The notes beneath the pieces are model-generated. The model was not told the DNA's origin and did no database searches. It worked only from the letters and a program-made list of their open reading frames with translations. 64,000 nucleotides of DNA from JAFAMS01 sp049520515 (GTDB lineage Bacteria > Vulcanimicrobiota > Vulcanimicrobiia > Vulcanimicrobiales > Vulcanimicrobiaceae). The stretch covers positions 62,001-126,000 of the forward strand of contig JBEKPS010000003.1 of assembly GCA_049520515.1 (NCBI GenBank). The letters run 5' to 3'. Shown one piece after another: positions 7,459-16,243 of the stretch (within the stretch, counting starts at the first letter, position 1; every line of letters begins with the position of its first letter). The translations under genes and the position numbers were made by a program.

Positions 7459-9003
7459 ATGATACGACGACATCTCCTTGCAGCGTCGGTTGCGACGTTG
7501 CTGATCGCCTCCGCATGGGCCCCGCAGCTGGTGCGGGCGCAGCCCGCATCCATGCCCGCTACACTGCCGACGCCCGGCCCCGCCGGGTCGACGACGATCC
7601 CAACCGCGATTCCGGTGCCGACGATCGTCCCGTCCGCGATTCCGACGCTTCCGCCGGCAAGTGCCTCGCTATCGCTGCCCTATCCGGCAGTCGGTACGCC
7701 CGCGCCCGGCGTGACGGCGAACGCCGTCAATCCGTCGGTACCGCAAACGATTACGCTCAAACAAGCAATTTTGATCGGCGTAGCAAAATCGCCGACGCTC
7801 GCATCCGCACGTGGCGATTTGCAGCTCGCAAAAGCCGGCGTCGATCTCGCTCGCGTCCCAATTATGCCGAATCTCAGCGGGACGGCGACGACCAGCCACA
7901 CGCATTCGTCCGCCGGTGCTGCGCGTGGCACGAATAACGGCAGCGGCGGCACGACGTTTGACACGACCGAGGTAACCTCGAACTCGCTCTCCGCGAACTT
8001 GCAGCAATTGCTCTTCGACGGTGGACGGACGTTCGCGGCGATCAAGTCCGCCTCGGCAAGTCAGGTTGCGTCGATCGACACGTATCAGCGCGATCTGCAA
8101 ACCGTAGGCTACAACGTCGCGACCGCGTACTACACCGCGCTTGCCGCACAGCGAACGACGGCGGTCGACTACGAAACGATGCAGCAAGACATCGTCCAAG
8201 AGAACCTCGTCATCGCCGAATATCACGCGGGTCAGGCCTCGCTCGTCGACATCGCCACGGCGGAACTCCCCGTTGCACAGACGCGCGTCGCGCTCGTCCA
8301 ACAGCAGGGAATCGAAGCCGGCGCGCAAGCCGCGTTCGCAAACGCAATGGGGCTTGACGCCAACACGATCGTTCGACCGGCCGACGACGCGTCGACGTAC
8401 CAGCAAGTGATTGCGACATCGATCGCGATCCCAACCTACGATAAAGCGATATCGCAAGCGTTCTTACTTCGTCCGGATCTCAGCTCCGCGGCGCAACTCG
8501 TACAAGCGGCGCAACTTTCGTTGCGTTCCGCGAAGCTCGGCTACGTCCCGACGCTAACCGGTACGGGATCGCTTGGAACGGCATCGACTGATCCGCATGG
8601 GGGCACGTTCTCCCCGAGCTGGACGGTCGCGGCGACACTCGACGTTCCGATCTACGACGGCGGCGCAACACACGCAGCGATAGAACAAGCTCAAGGCAAC
8701 CTGACGAAATCTCTTGCCAGCTACGACACGACTCGGCTTGGCGTGCAGCTGAACGTTAAGCAAACGCTGACGGCGTTGATTTCGGGACGCGCCGCGCTCG
8801 ATGCGACGCAGGTTGCGTACAATGAAGCGGCGACCGTTCTGCGTGCGACACAAGCACAGTACAAGGCCGGCGTCACGACGCTTCCGCTGCTCCTCAACGC
8901 GCAAGTGCAGCTGACGACCGCATTGCTCAACGAGGTCAATTCGATCTACAGTCTGCGCCAGGCCGAGCAGGCCTTCTTGTTCGCAACCGGCCAAAACACG
9001 TAA
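7459..9003 (+). CDS. TolC-family outer membrane efflux protein
   Basis: 514 aa. A signal peptide (about residues 1-30, ending LVRAQ) precedes a Pro/Thr-rich stretch, then two OEP repeats with TolC-type motifs (ITLKQAILIGVAKSP, VDLARVPIMPNL, LDVPIYDGGATHAAIEQAQ). These fold into the trimeric outer membrane channel with a periplasmic alpha tunnel. The gene starts 2 bases after the adaptor gene, so the two are an operon; the pump must be encoded elsewhere or may be recruited from another system. Confidence 0.88.
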   Translation: MIRRHLLAASVATLLIASAWAPQLVRAQPASMPATLPTPGPAGSTTIPTAIPVPTIVPSAIPTLPPASASLSLPYPAVGTPAPGVTANAVNPSVPQTITLKQAILIGVAKSPTLASARGDLQLAKAGVDLARVPIMPNLSGTATTSHTHSSAGAARGTNNGSGGTTFDTTEVTSNSLSANLQQLLFDGGRTFAAIKSASASQVASIDTYQRDLQTVGYNVATAYYTALAAQRTTAVDYETMQQDIVQENLVIAEYHAGQASLVDIATAELPVAQTRVALVQQQGIEAGAQAAFANAMGLDANTIVRPADDASTYQQVIATSIAIPTYDKAISQAFLLRPDLSSAAQLVQAAQLSLRSAKLGYVPTLTGTGSLGTASTDPHGGTFSPSWTVAATLDVPIYDGGATHAAIEQAQGNLTKSLASYDTTRLGVQLNVKQTLTALISGRAALDATQVAYNEAATVLRATQAQYKAGVTTLPLLLNAQVQLTTALLNEVNSIYSLRQAEQAFLFATGQNT

Positions 9004-9035
9004 TTCTAAAGGCGCTCCGCCCCAGGCTCCGCGCC

Positions 9036-9054
9036 CCCCATGCTTGGCATGGGG
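9036..9054. other. Hairpin between tolC-like gene and next gene
   Basis: A 7-bp inverted repeat (ccccatg / catgggg) with a 5-base loop, 33 bases after the tolC-like stop, inside a very GC-rich stretch. There is no T-tract, so it is not a classical intrinsic terminator; it may be a 3'-end stabilising or rho-linked structure. Confidence 0.35.
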
Positions 9055-9124
9055 CCCCCATACGCACTCGGCCCATCACCACTATGCACATGCCAACGTG
9101 TTTACGCCGGCCTCGCTACAACCT

Positions 9125-10255
9125 GTGAATACAGTGCCGACGCACGTCGAGGATCCGACGAACGCTGCCATTCTGGCGATCTCCGAAGATCGTCTAGGTG
9201 GCTTCGTGCGCGATCCATTTGGAACGATCGCCGAACGCTCCGGCGTGCCGGTCGAAATCGTGCTCGAACGCATCGGTGCGATGTTACGCGCCGGTACGAT
9301 CCGCCGCGTTCGCCAGACCTTGATGGCGACGAATCTTGCGGACGGTGCGCTGGTCGCGTGGCAAGTACCGCAAGAACGCCTCGATGACGCGTTCGATTTT
9401 CTGTTCCGCGACGATCCGTTTTCGGGACACGTCGTTATCCGCACGACCGATGCCGCGACGCCCGGTTCGACGTACCGTCTCTGGACGACGCTCAAGGTTC
9501 CACAAGGTTTCTCAATCGAGAAACATGCGGAGTTTTTGCGCGGGAAAATCGGCGCGGATCATTTTCGGTTGATGCCGGCCAAGTGTTTGTTCGTGCTCGG
9601 TGTCGGCCACGTCCGGCGCAGAACGGTCCAGCCCGGCGAACGCGCCGAGGGACCCGCTGAACCGCGCGATACGAAGATCGTCAACTTGAACGCACGGGAG
9701 TGGCGCGTCCTGACCGCGCTCAAGCGCGAGTTTGCGCCGGACGAGCTCGTGCGCGATCTGTGGCGACCGCGCGCGGCTGAAGCTAGCGTGAGCCTCGAAG
9801 ACTTTTTTGCCGCGGCGCAGAGCTTGCACGACCGGGGCGTGATCGGACGTTTCTCGACGTTTCTCGAACACGTCAAGGCGACCGCCGGAAATCTCGGCAA
9901 CTCCGTCACGCGCTACAACGCGCTCTTTCATTGGGCGGTCCCGCCGGGGCGAGAGCTCGACGCCGGTCGCGAAGTTGGACGCCACTATTGCATGACGCAC
10001 GCCTACTGGCGCGAAGGCGGTCCTGAGTTCCACAACGTGAACGTCATGGGGGTCGTCCACGGTACGGATAAAGCGCTCGTTCTCGCGCACAAAGACGCGA
10101 TCGACGCACATCTTGCGGAAGCGGGGATCACAGTTGGATACACCAACGTTTTCTGGGGGGGACGCAGTGAGATCAAGCCGTCCGAAATCTCACCGCTCGC
10201 ATACGAGGAGTTCTGCCGGTCGAGCGGCCTTGATCCCGAGTCGATGCGCGCATAG
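9125..10255 (+). CDS. Two-repeat siroheme decarboxylase-like protein (AhbA/AhbB, NirDLGH family)
   Basis: About 376 aa from a GTG at 9125 (a TTG at 9044 would add 27 unusual His-rich residues). The protein is two Lrp/AsnC-like units in tandem: an N-terminal half with a winged-helix region and STYRLWTTLKVP, similar to the YNLWFT element of AhbA/NirD, and a C-terminal half with HYCMTHAYWREGGPEF and HNVNVMGVVHG. The family makes didecarboxysiroheme from siroheme for haem d1 or the alternative haem route. Here both halves are fused in one chain. No other haem gene is adjacent, so the role is family inference; a distant transcription regulator is the alternative. Confidence 0.55.
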   Translation: MNTVPTHVEDPTNAAILAISEDRLGGFVRDPFGTIAERSGVPVEIVLERIGAMLRAGTIRRVRQTLMATNLADGALVAWQVPQERLDDAFDFLFRDDPFSGHVVIRTTDAATPGSTYRLWTTLKVPQGFSIEKHAEFLRGKIGADHFRLMPAKCLFVLGVGHVRRRTVQPGERAEGPAEPRDTKIVNLNAREWRVLTALKREFAPDELVRDLWRPRAAEASVSLEDFFAAAQSLHDRGVIGRFSTFLEHVKATAGNLGNSVTRYNALFHWAVPPGRELDAGREVGRHYCMTHAYWREGGPEFHNVNVMGVVHGTDKALVLAHKDAIDAHLAEAGITVGYTNVFWGGRSEIKPSEISPLAYEEFCRSSGLDPESMRA

Positions 10256-11906
10256 AGCCGCGCTCGCGACGGCGCTGTGCGCGCTCGTTGCACTGTGCGG
10301 TTGTGTCAAGACGGGAACCGTGAGCCAAACCGGTTCAACGGGGACGCAAACCTCGACCACCGCGCGCAATCGTCCCGCGCACGTGCTCGTGTACGCCGAC
10401 GGCCAAAACTTCGATACGCTGAATCCTCATCTGTATCAAGCGACGTCGCTTGCGAATTTGTCGTCGCTGACGATGGGTTGGCTGACGCGATACGATAGCG
10501 AGAACAAACCGTTTCCGGAATTGCTCAGCGTGCTGCCGACGGTTGAGAACGGCGGTGTCAGCAAAGACGGCAAAACGATCACCTGGCATCTTCGTCACGG
10601 CGTCAAATGGTCGGACGGCGCTCCGTTCGATGCGGACGACTTCGTGTTCTCGACGCAAGCCGTTCTGAACCCCAAGAATAACGAGGTCGGTCGCGACGGC
10701 TGGGATCTGATCGAGAAGATCGACGAGCCGGATAAGTACACCGTCGTCTACCATATGAAGAAGCCCTACGCGCCGTATCTTGCGACGTTCTTTGGCACGG
10801 CCGGTGCGAACCCGTGCATCATTCCCAAGCACATCCTCGGCAATCTCCCGAACATCAACACGGCGCCGTACAACGCGCTCCCAATTGGAATCGGACCGTT
10901 CCGCTATGTTGCGTGGAAGCGCGGGGATTCGGTCGTGATGGAAGCCAATCCGTACTACTGGCGCGGGATGCCGAAGCTCAAGCAAATCGTCTACAAGCAA
11001 ATCCCGGATCGAAACACACTGCTGACGCAGCTACAGACCGGTGAGATCGACTTGTGGTCCGACGTCGGTGCAGGGTACGTTCCGCGCGTTGCGGGACTGG
11101 CGGGACACACGACGATCACACCGATCGGCAGCTATTTCGGTCATCTCGATTTCAACGTCACGCATCCGCCGCTCGACGACGTTCGCGTGCGCCGGGCGCT
11201 CCGCTTCGCGCTCGATCGCGACACCATTCTCAAGGAGGCCTACCACGGCGGTGGTGTCGTCCAGGAATCGATGATCTCGCCCGTCTTTCCGCAATATCGT
11301 AAGTTCGATCTCGTGCCGACCGACGACACGCAAGCCAATGCCTTACTCGATCAAGCCGGATGGACGCAGCGCGACAAAGACAACACCCGGATGAAAAACG
11401 GCAAGCGGTTGAGCTTGGAATACGCAATCTACAGCGGCGCGGCCGACGTCGACACGATGGTCGAGCTGATTCGCAGCATGTGGAAGGCAATTGGCGTCGA
11501 GATCGAGGTCAAGCACTACGACACGAGTCTCTTCTTTGCGCTGATGCAGAACGGCGGTATCTCTTACGGCGGGAAGTTCGACGTCGAGAGTTTTTATTGG
11601 GGTGGTGATCCAATCGGAGACAACACGAGCCTCTACTCGTGTGCCTTTATCCCCCCGAACGGCCAAAACGTGACGCGCTGGTGCGACAAACGCTTCGATA
11701 ACGACATGGCGCATTTCAAAGCGCTTCTCGATCCGAAGGCGCGCCAACCATATCTCGACGACGCCGTTGCGCAAGTCATCGACCAAGTGCCGACAGTCGT
11801 GCTTTACATTCGCAACGACAACTATTCATTTGCGAGCGGTCTAAGCGGCTTCCACCCGGGCGCCCTGGCCCCGTTCGACGATTTCATGAACGTCGACATT
11901 CAGTAG
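10230..11906 (+). CDS. ABC transporter substrate-binding lipoprotein, peptide/nickel (DppA/OppA) family
   Basis: About 558 aa with the SBP_bac_5 fold: FDTLNPHLYQATSL, ITWHLRHGVKWSDGAPFDADD and DDVRVRRALRFALDRDTI are typical family landmarks. A lipoprotein signal (ALATALCALVALCGC) anchors it outside the inner membrane. The TTG at 10230 gives the most normal signal length and overlaps the previous gene by 26 bases; a GTG at 10167 behind a G-run is an alternative. No permease or ATPase genes are adjacent. DppA-like proteins can carry di/oligopeptides, nickel or haem; the ligand is not evident. Its 3' end overlaps the convergent gene by 66 bases. Confidence 0.82.
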   Translation: MIPSRCAHRAALATALCALVALCGCVKTGTVSQTGSTGTQTSTTARNRPAHVLVYADGQNFDTLNPHLYQATSLANLSSLTMGWLTRYDSENKPFPELLSVLPTVENGGVSKDGKTITWHLRHGVKWSDGAPFDADDFVFSTQAVLNPKNNEVGRDGWDLIEKIDEPDKYTVVYHMKKPYAPYLATFFGTAGANPCIIPKHILGNLPNINTAPYNALPIGIGPFRYVAWKRGDSVVMEANPYYWRGMPKLKQIVYKQIPDRNTLLTQLQTGEIDLWSDVGAGYVPRVAGLAGHTTITPIGSYFGHLDFNVTHPPLDDVRVRRALRFALDRDTILKEAYHGGGVVQESMISPVFPQYRKFDLVPTDDTQANALLDQAGWTQRDKDNTRMKNGKRLSLEYAIYSGAADVDTMVELIRSMWKAIGVEIEVKHYDTSLFFALMQNGGISYGGKFDVESFYWGGDPIGDNTSLYSCAFIPPNGQNVTRWCDKRFDNDMAHFKALLDPKARQPYLDDAVAQVIDQVPTVVLYIRNDNYSFASGLSGFHPGALAPFDDFMNVDIQ

Positions 11907-13340
11907 GCAACGATAGAGCGCAAAACCGAGCAGCGCGTCCGACACAAGCGCTACGAGGCGTAGAAAAGCCCAGACCGGGTCTTGCGTTTCGAGGCCGGCT
12001 GCGCGTTGCTCGAGACCCCATAGCGTGCTGACGTTTGCGTCGACGGGCCCGTGCCAGCTCGGCGGAAGGGCGTCCGGCCAAATCGGTACGGGATGCGTGC
12101 GTGCGACGAGCGAGACGACGATAACGACGAGCGGGACGACGAGCCCGGCCAGCGCTTCGCGCCGCATGTGGGCGAGCAACGCGAATCCGAGTGCGCACGC
12201 AATTGAAAGCACGACGCTTTGCACCTCGGCGTTCGGACGTTGCCCCAGGCCAAGCCAATCGACGCCGCACATTGTGCTCGCAAGCGCCGAGAACGCGAGC
12301 GTCGTACCGCGCGCGTGAATCGCACAATAGAGTGCCGGCAACAGGAGCAAGATAAAATCGTGCTCGTGAAAGAACGGAACGACGAACGGCAGCACGCAGA
12401 CCGCGATACCGACGCGAGCTACCGGCTCCGGGATACGGCGAATCGCAAGGACGCCGAGCACGAGCGCGACCAGCGCTGATGCATAGCGAACGAACGCCAC
12501 CGTCGCTTCGCCGGCGCCGAATCCGAGTGCGACGCCCGGAGGCGTGATCTGAATGACGGTGCGTTTCTCCGCCTCTCCATGGATGGCAAGCAAGTGCACG
12601 TAGCGTTCGACTGCGCCGAGGCCGCCGGCATGCAGCATCATGACGAGAAAGACGATTGCGCCGAGAGCAAACGCGACTAGCGCACGCAGGTCAGTGGCAC
12701 GTGGAATCAACACGATGCAGAGATTGGGCTGAAATGCAGCGACCGCGCTCGTGAGCGAGGCGACTAGCCACGACCGCGAGCGTAACAGCAGTAGGGTCGC
12801 GATGATCGCGGCGGCGGAAAACAGCGCCAATTGTCCGAGTGCCACGTCGCTGACCAGCGCGCCGAACGCGCCCGCGAAAATTGCGGCTCCCAAAACGATC
12901 GTCACTTCTTCGGGTGCGCCGATGAGCACAAGCGTTCCGAACACGAAGACGAGCATTGCGCAGGCGAGCATTGCACCCCAAATCCGGCCGGCGGTCGAAA
13001 ACGGGAGAAGCGCGAGCGCGCGCCACAGCGGTAGCACGGCGGGCGGTCCGACGAACGGCAGCGTCTCGTCGTGCGTCGTATCGACGCCCGGAATTGCGCG
13101 TTCGGCCTGCCAGATCGCGCGTCCATACGGATCCGCGCCTGCATTTGCGATCGCTCCGGCCGCGTAGAAGGCTTCGAAATCGCGCATCGCCGGTCCCGAA
13201 ACGCCGTTCGGGCGCACGATAAAGAAGCCCACCACCAAAAGCGCGAGCGCGCAGACGACAGCGAACGACGGCGCGCGGTTATTCTTCGCTATGATAGACT
13301 GCAGGCTTCGAACGATCGGCGTAGAGGACGAGGCGCTCAA
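11841..13340 (-). CDS. GT87/DUF2029-like integral membrane glycosyltransferase
   Basis: About 499 aa with 10 or more hydrophobic segments. The early DFEAFYAAG...DPYGR region is the pattern of GT87 (polyprenyl-phosphate mannose-dependent) proteins, which transfer sugars to glycans outside the membrane. The start is uncertain: the open frame extends to 13475 inside the upstream gene, and the TTG at 13340 fits best. It overlaps the end of the upstream gene at 13279-13866 and, at its own 3' end, overlaps the convergent binding-protein gene. The sugar and acceptor are unknown. Confidence 0.6.
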   Translation of the reverse strand: MSASSSTPIVRSLQSIIAKNNRAPSFAVVCALALLVVGFFIVRPNGVSGPAMRDFEAFYAAGAIANAGADPYGRAIWQAERAIPGVDTTHDETLPFVGPPAVLPLWRALALLPFSTAGRIWGAMLACAMLVFVFGTLVLIGAPEEVTIVLGAAIFAGAFGALVSDVALGQLALFSAAAIIATLLLLRSRSWLVASLTSAVAAFQPNLCIVLIPRATDLRALVAFALGAIVFLVMMLHAGGLGAVERYVHLLAIHGEAEKRTVIQITPPGVALGFGAGEATVAFVRYASALVALVLGVLAIRRIPEPVARVGIAVCVLPFVVPFFHEHDFILLLLPALYCAIHARGTTLAFSALASTMCGVDWLGLGQRPNAEVQSVVLSIACALGFALLAHMRREALAGLVVPLVVIVVSLVARTHPVPIWPDALPPSWHGPVDANVSTLWGLEQRAAGLETQDPVWAFLRLVALVSDALLGFALYRCLLNVDVHEIVERGQGARVEAA

Positions 13341-13866
13341 CGCGCATCTTGTTTCCCATGACGTATGCAACTCCGCCCGGAAAGCGAACTTCGTAGCGCT
13401 GCGCGTAGATAGCTGGGCTTGGCCCACTAATCGCGGGAACGAATTCGTCGGAAAGCTTCGACATCGGCATCCCAAGTGCGATCTCGCCTGGAATCAACCG
13501 GAAGGCCCCGATCGCGCGCGGCGCGAGTGACGGCGTTGATTTTGACGTGACGTAGTAGTGCTCGACGCCGATGAGCAGTTCGTCCCGATCGAAGAAGGCC
13601 GAGATGAGCGCGGGCTTCCCCTCATGGCGCAAGCCGTAGCTGTGAAAACCCTTCGCGGGATAAGGGAATCCGCTTCCAAACGAACGGTCGACCTCGCTGC
13701 GTGTCGTTTCTTCTAACTTGAAGGAAAGGTTCTCGTTGAACAGGATGACGGGCTTGTCGATCGGAGCAGGTGGGACGGGCGGCTTCTCGAGTTGCTTCTC
13801 GACGAATTGCGCGATGAGCTCGACCGCGCGCAGCATAGCAAAATCCGGAGGCGGTTTTTCGCTCAT
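13279..13866 (-). CDS. Hypothetical protein
   Basis: 195 aa from an ATG at 13866, without signal peptide or membrane segment. The N-terminus is Pro-rich (EKPPVPPAPIDKP); the rest is mixed beta (VILFNENLSFKLEET, ALISAFFDRDELLIGVEHYYV, YEVRFPGGVAYVMGNKMRVERLVLYAD). I do not recognise the family. It is divergent from the NADH dehydrogenase gene (17 bases apart) and lies upstream of, and overlapping, the GT87-like gene, so these two probably share a transcript. Confidence 0.6.
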   Translation of the reverse strand: MSEKPPPDFAMLRAVELIAQFVEKQLEKPPVPPAPIDKPVILFNENLSFKLEETTRSEVDRSFGSGFPYPAKGFHSYGLRHEGKPALISAFFDRDELLIGVEHYYVTSKSTPSLAPRAIGAFRLIPGEIALGMPMSKLSDEFVPAISGPSPAIYAQRYEVRFPGGVAYVMGNKMRVERLVLYADRSKPAVYHSEE

Positions 13867-13883
13867 AGTAAAAGGTTCGGAAG

Positions 13884-15176
13884 ATGCGAATTGTCATCCT
13901 CGGCGGTGGTTTCGCAGGGCTTGCCGTGGCACAACGTTTGGAGCGCGCGCTGCGGCCGGCGGAATGCGATGCTGTCATCATCAGCCGCGACAACTACGCG
14001 CTCTTCACGCCGATGCTGCCCGAAGTCAGCAACGGCGATTTGGAGCCGCGGCACATCGTTTCGCCGTTGCGCGGGCTGTTGCGCACGACCAGACTCGTCC
14101 TCGGAGAAATCGTCGCGATCGATTTTGACGCGCACAAGGTCGAGACGCAGTTGCTGCTCACGAACGAGCGTCAGCAGATAGACTACGATCATCTCGTGCT
14201 CGCGACCGGAAGCGTCTCCGCTACGTTCGGTATTCCGGGCGTTGCCGAGCACAGTTATCCGTTCAAACGTCTCGAGGATGCCGAGGATCTGCGCAATCAT
14301 ATCGTCGAGACGCTCGAGGTCGCCGATATCGAGAAAGATCCCGCGCGGCGCCGCGCTCTGCTGACGTACGTGATCGTCGGCGGTGGCTACACCGGCGTCG
14401 AAGTCGCGGGCGAACTCGTCGATTTCTTCCGCAGTATCCTGCGCTTCTACCGTCACATCGAGCTTGCGGACCTCGAGGTGACGCTCGTCGAAGGCGGCGG
14501 AAAGCTGCTTCCCGATTTGTTGCCGAGGATGGGCGAGTATTGCGCCGCGTTTCTCGCGCGGCGCAACGTGCGCGTGCGGACGAACGCGCTCGTCGCATCG
14601 GTCGACGCCGGTGGCGTCGCACTCAAAGACGGCACGCGTCTCGATTCGGCGACCGTGGTATGGAGCGCGGGCGTTCGTCCGTCACCGCTCATCGCATCGC
14701 TGCCGTTGCCGCACGCTCGCAACGGCGGCATTCTGGTAAACGCCGACATGTCGGTAATAGACACGCCCAACATCTGGGCGCTCGGCGACTGTGCATGGAT
14801 TCCGATGCCGGAGGGTGGATTTTATCCGTCTACCGCGCAGCACGCAATTCGCGAAGGCCCTGTACTCGCGGGCAACATCGTCCGAACGCTGCGTGGTCAG
14901 TCAACGCAGCCGTTTCGCTGGAAAGCCCTCGGGACAATGGCGTCGCTAGGCGGACATCGCGGCGTCGTCGGATTTCCGAACGGCTTCGTGCTTACGGGTT
15001 TCGCGGCGTGGTTTCTCTGGCGCACGTACTATCTCGCGCGCATTCCGGGCTGGTACCGCAAGCTGCGCGTCGCGTTCGACTGGCTGCTCGCGCTTATCTT
15101 TCCGCGTGATATCGCGCAGCTGCGCGTCGACACGAAAGCCGCGCGCGGCGACGCGCTACGCGACGCCGGCCGCTAG
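13884..15176 (+). CDS. ndh: Type II NADH dehydrogenase-like FAD oxidoreductase
   Basis: 430 aa. The FAD-binding motif is at the N-terminus (ILGGGFAGLAVAQRLE), the NAD(P) motif near residue 165 (IVGGGYTGVEVAGEL), and the third FAD motif IWALGDCAWIP near residue 300. The C-terminal part is hydrophobic and aromatic (GFAAWFLWRTYYLARIPGWY), as in Ndh enzymes that attach to the membrane. It would oxidise NADH and pass electrons to quinone without pumping protons. It overlaps the convergent E1 alpha gene by 4 bases. A sulfide:quinone reductase is less likely. Confidence 0.85.
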   Translation: MRIVILGGGFAGLAVAQRLERALRPAECDAVIISRDNYALFTPMLPEVSNGDLEPRHIVSPLRGLLRTTRLVLGEIVAIDFDAHKVETQLLLTNERQQIDYDHLVLATGSVSATFGIPGVAEHSYPFKRLEDAEDLRNHIVETLEVADIEKDPARRRALLTYVIVGGGYTGVEVAGELVDFFRSILRFYRHIELADLEVTLVEGGGKLLPDLLPRMGEYCAAFLARRNVRVRTNALVASVDAGGVALKDGTRLDSATVVWSAGVRPSPLIASLPLPHARNGGILVNADMSVIDTPNIWALGDCAWIPMPEGGFYPSTAQHAIREGPVLAGNIVRTLRGQSTQPFRWKALGTMASLGGHRGVVGFPNGFVLTGFAAWFLWRTYYLARIPGWYRKLRVAFDWLLALIFPRDIAQLRVDTKAARGDALRDAGR

Positions 15177-16183
15177 ATCCATGCGTCGGTTGCGCCGGCG
15201 TAAACGTTCGTGTACAGCGTGCTCGGATTCGGGAGCGGCTCGGCTTCGATGCGATCGGTCATGTCGTTGATCTGCTCTGCGATTTCCGAGCGCAGCTGCT
15301 CGATGGCGTCGCGCGTGAGCACGTTGTGGTCGATCAAGTACCGTTCGAAGCGGGGCACGGGATCTTGCGAGCGCTGTTTCTCGACTTCATCGCGCGTCCG
15401 GTAGGTGCGATCGTCGTCGTCGGTCGTGTGCGAGAGAAAGCGGTAGCACTTGGCTTCGACCAGCGTCGGGCCGGCGCCGGAAACGGCTTTGTCGCGCGCG
15501 GCCTTCACGGCATTATAGACTGCGATCGGATCGAACCCGTCGACGGTGACGCCTTCGATGCCGTACGCAGCCGCACGATCGGAGACGCTGGTATTGCGCA
15601 TCTGCATGGTAATCGGCGTCGAAATCGCCCACTGATTGTTCTCGCACAACCAAATGACCGGGAGGCCGTGAATGGCCGAAAAGTTCACAGCCTCATGCCA
15701 CTCGCCTTCGCTCGTTGCGCCCTCGCCGAACGTACAGAGGACGGCGCGATCGTTCTCACCGCGGAAGTTGAACGCATACGCAGCGCCGGCAGCGTGGGGA
15801 CATTGCGTTGCGATGATCGACGAGATTGACGCGATGCCGCGCGCGCGGTCCGTGGCGTGATTGATGATCGAGCGTCCCCCGGTGCTATCCGTCGCTCGCG
15901 CAAACTGCGAACGAAACAGCGTCTCGATCGGAAGACCGCAGGCGAGCGAAATGCCCGTATTGCGGTAATACGGATAGAGCACGTCCTTGCCACGCACGAA
16001 GGCAAGGCCCGCGCCGGCTTGCACCGCTTCGTGTCCCTCGGAGCCCATCGCGATCGCAACCTTGCCTTGCCGATTGAGCTGGAAGCCGCGCGTGTCAACT
16101 GCGCGCTGCGTCAACATGTTTCTTAGGAGCTGGACGAGCTGTTCTTCGGAAAGCTGGTGCGCCGTCGCCGCCTGGGTCGCCAT
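15173..16183 (-). CDS. 2-oxoacid (branched-chain type) dehydrogenase E1 alpha subunit
   Basis: 336 aa. The ThDP-binding motif is clear: TFGEGATSEGEWHEAVNFSA followed by the NN of CENNQWAIST. The phosphorylation-loop region YRFLSHTTDDDDRTYRTRDE is of the branched-chain 2-oxoacid dehydrogenase type. E1 alpha decarboxylates the 2-oxoacid together with E1 beta and passes the acyl group to E2. No beta, E2 or E3 gene is adjacent, so the partner must be elsewhere; the E1 pair at 25-27 kb is a different, acetoin/pyruvate type. It is divergent from the TetR gene. Confidence 0.85.
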   Translation of the reverse strand: MATQAATAHQLSEEQLVQLLRNMLTQRAVDTRGFQLNRQGKVAIAMGSEGHEAVQAGAGLAFVRGKDVLYPYYRNTGISLACGLPIETLFRSQFARATDSTGGRSIINHATDRARGIASISSIIATQCPHAAGAAYAFNFRGENDRAVLCTFGEGATSEGEWHEAVNFSAIHGLPVIWLCENNQWAISTPITMQMRNTSVSDRAAAYGIEGVTVDGFDPIAVYNAVKAARDKAVSGAGPTLVEAKCYRFLSHTTDDDDRTYRTRDEVEKQRSQDPVPRFERYLIDHNVLTRDAIEQLRSEIAEQINDMTDRIEAEPLPNPSTLYTNVYAGATDAWI

Positions 16184-16243
16184 GCAGCGGTTTTGCCCAT
16201 TTTCGAGCCGAGGACCTACAGCCGCAACCGCAAAGCAGAAAAA

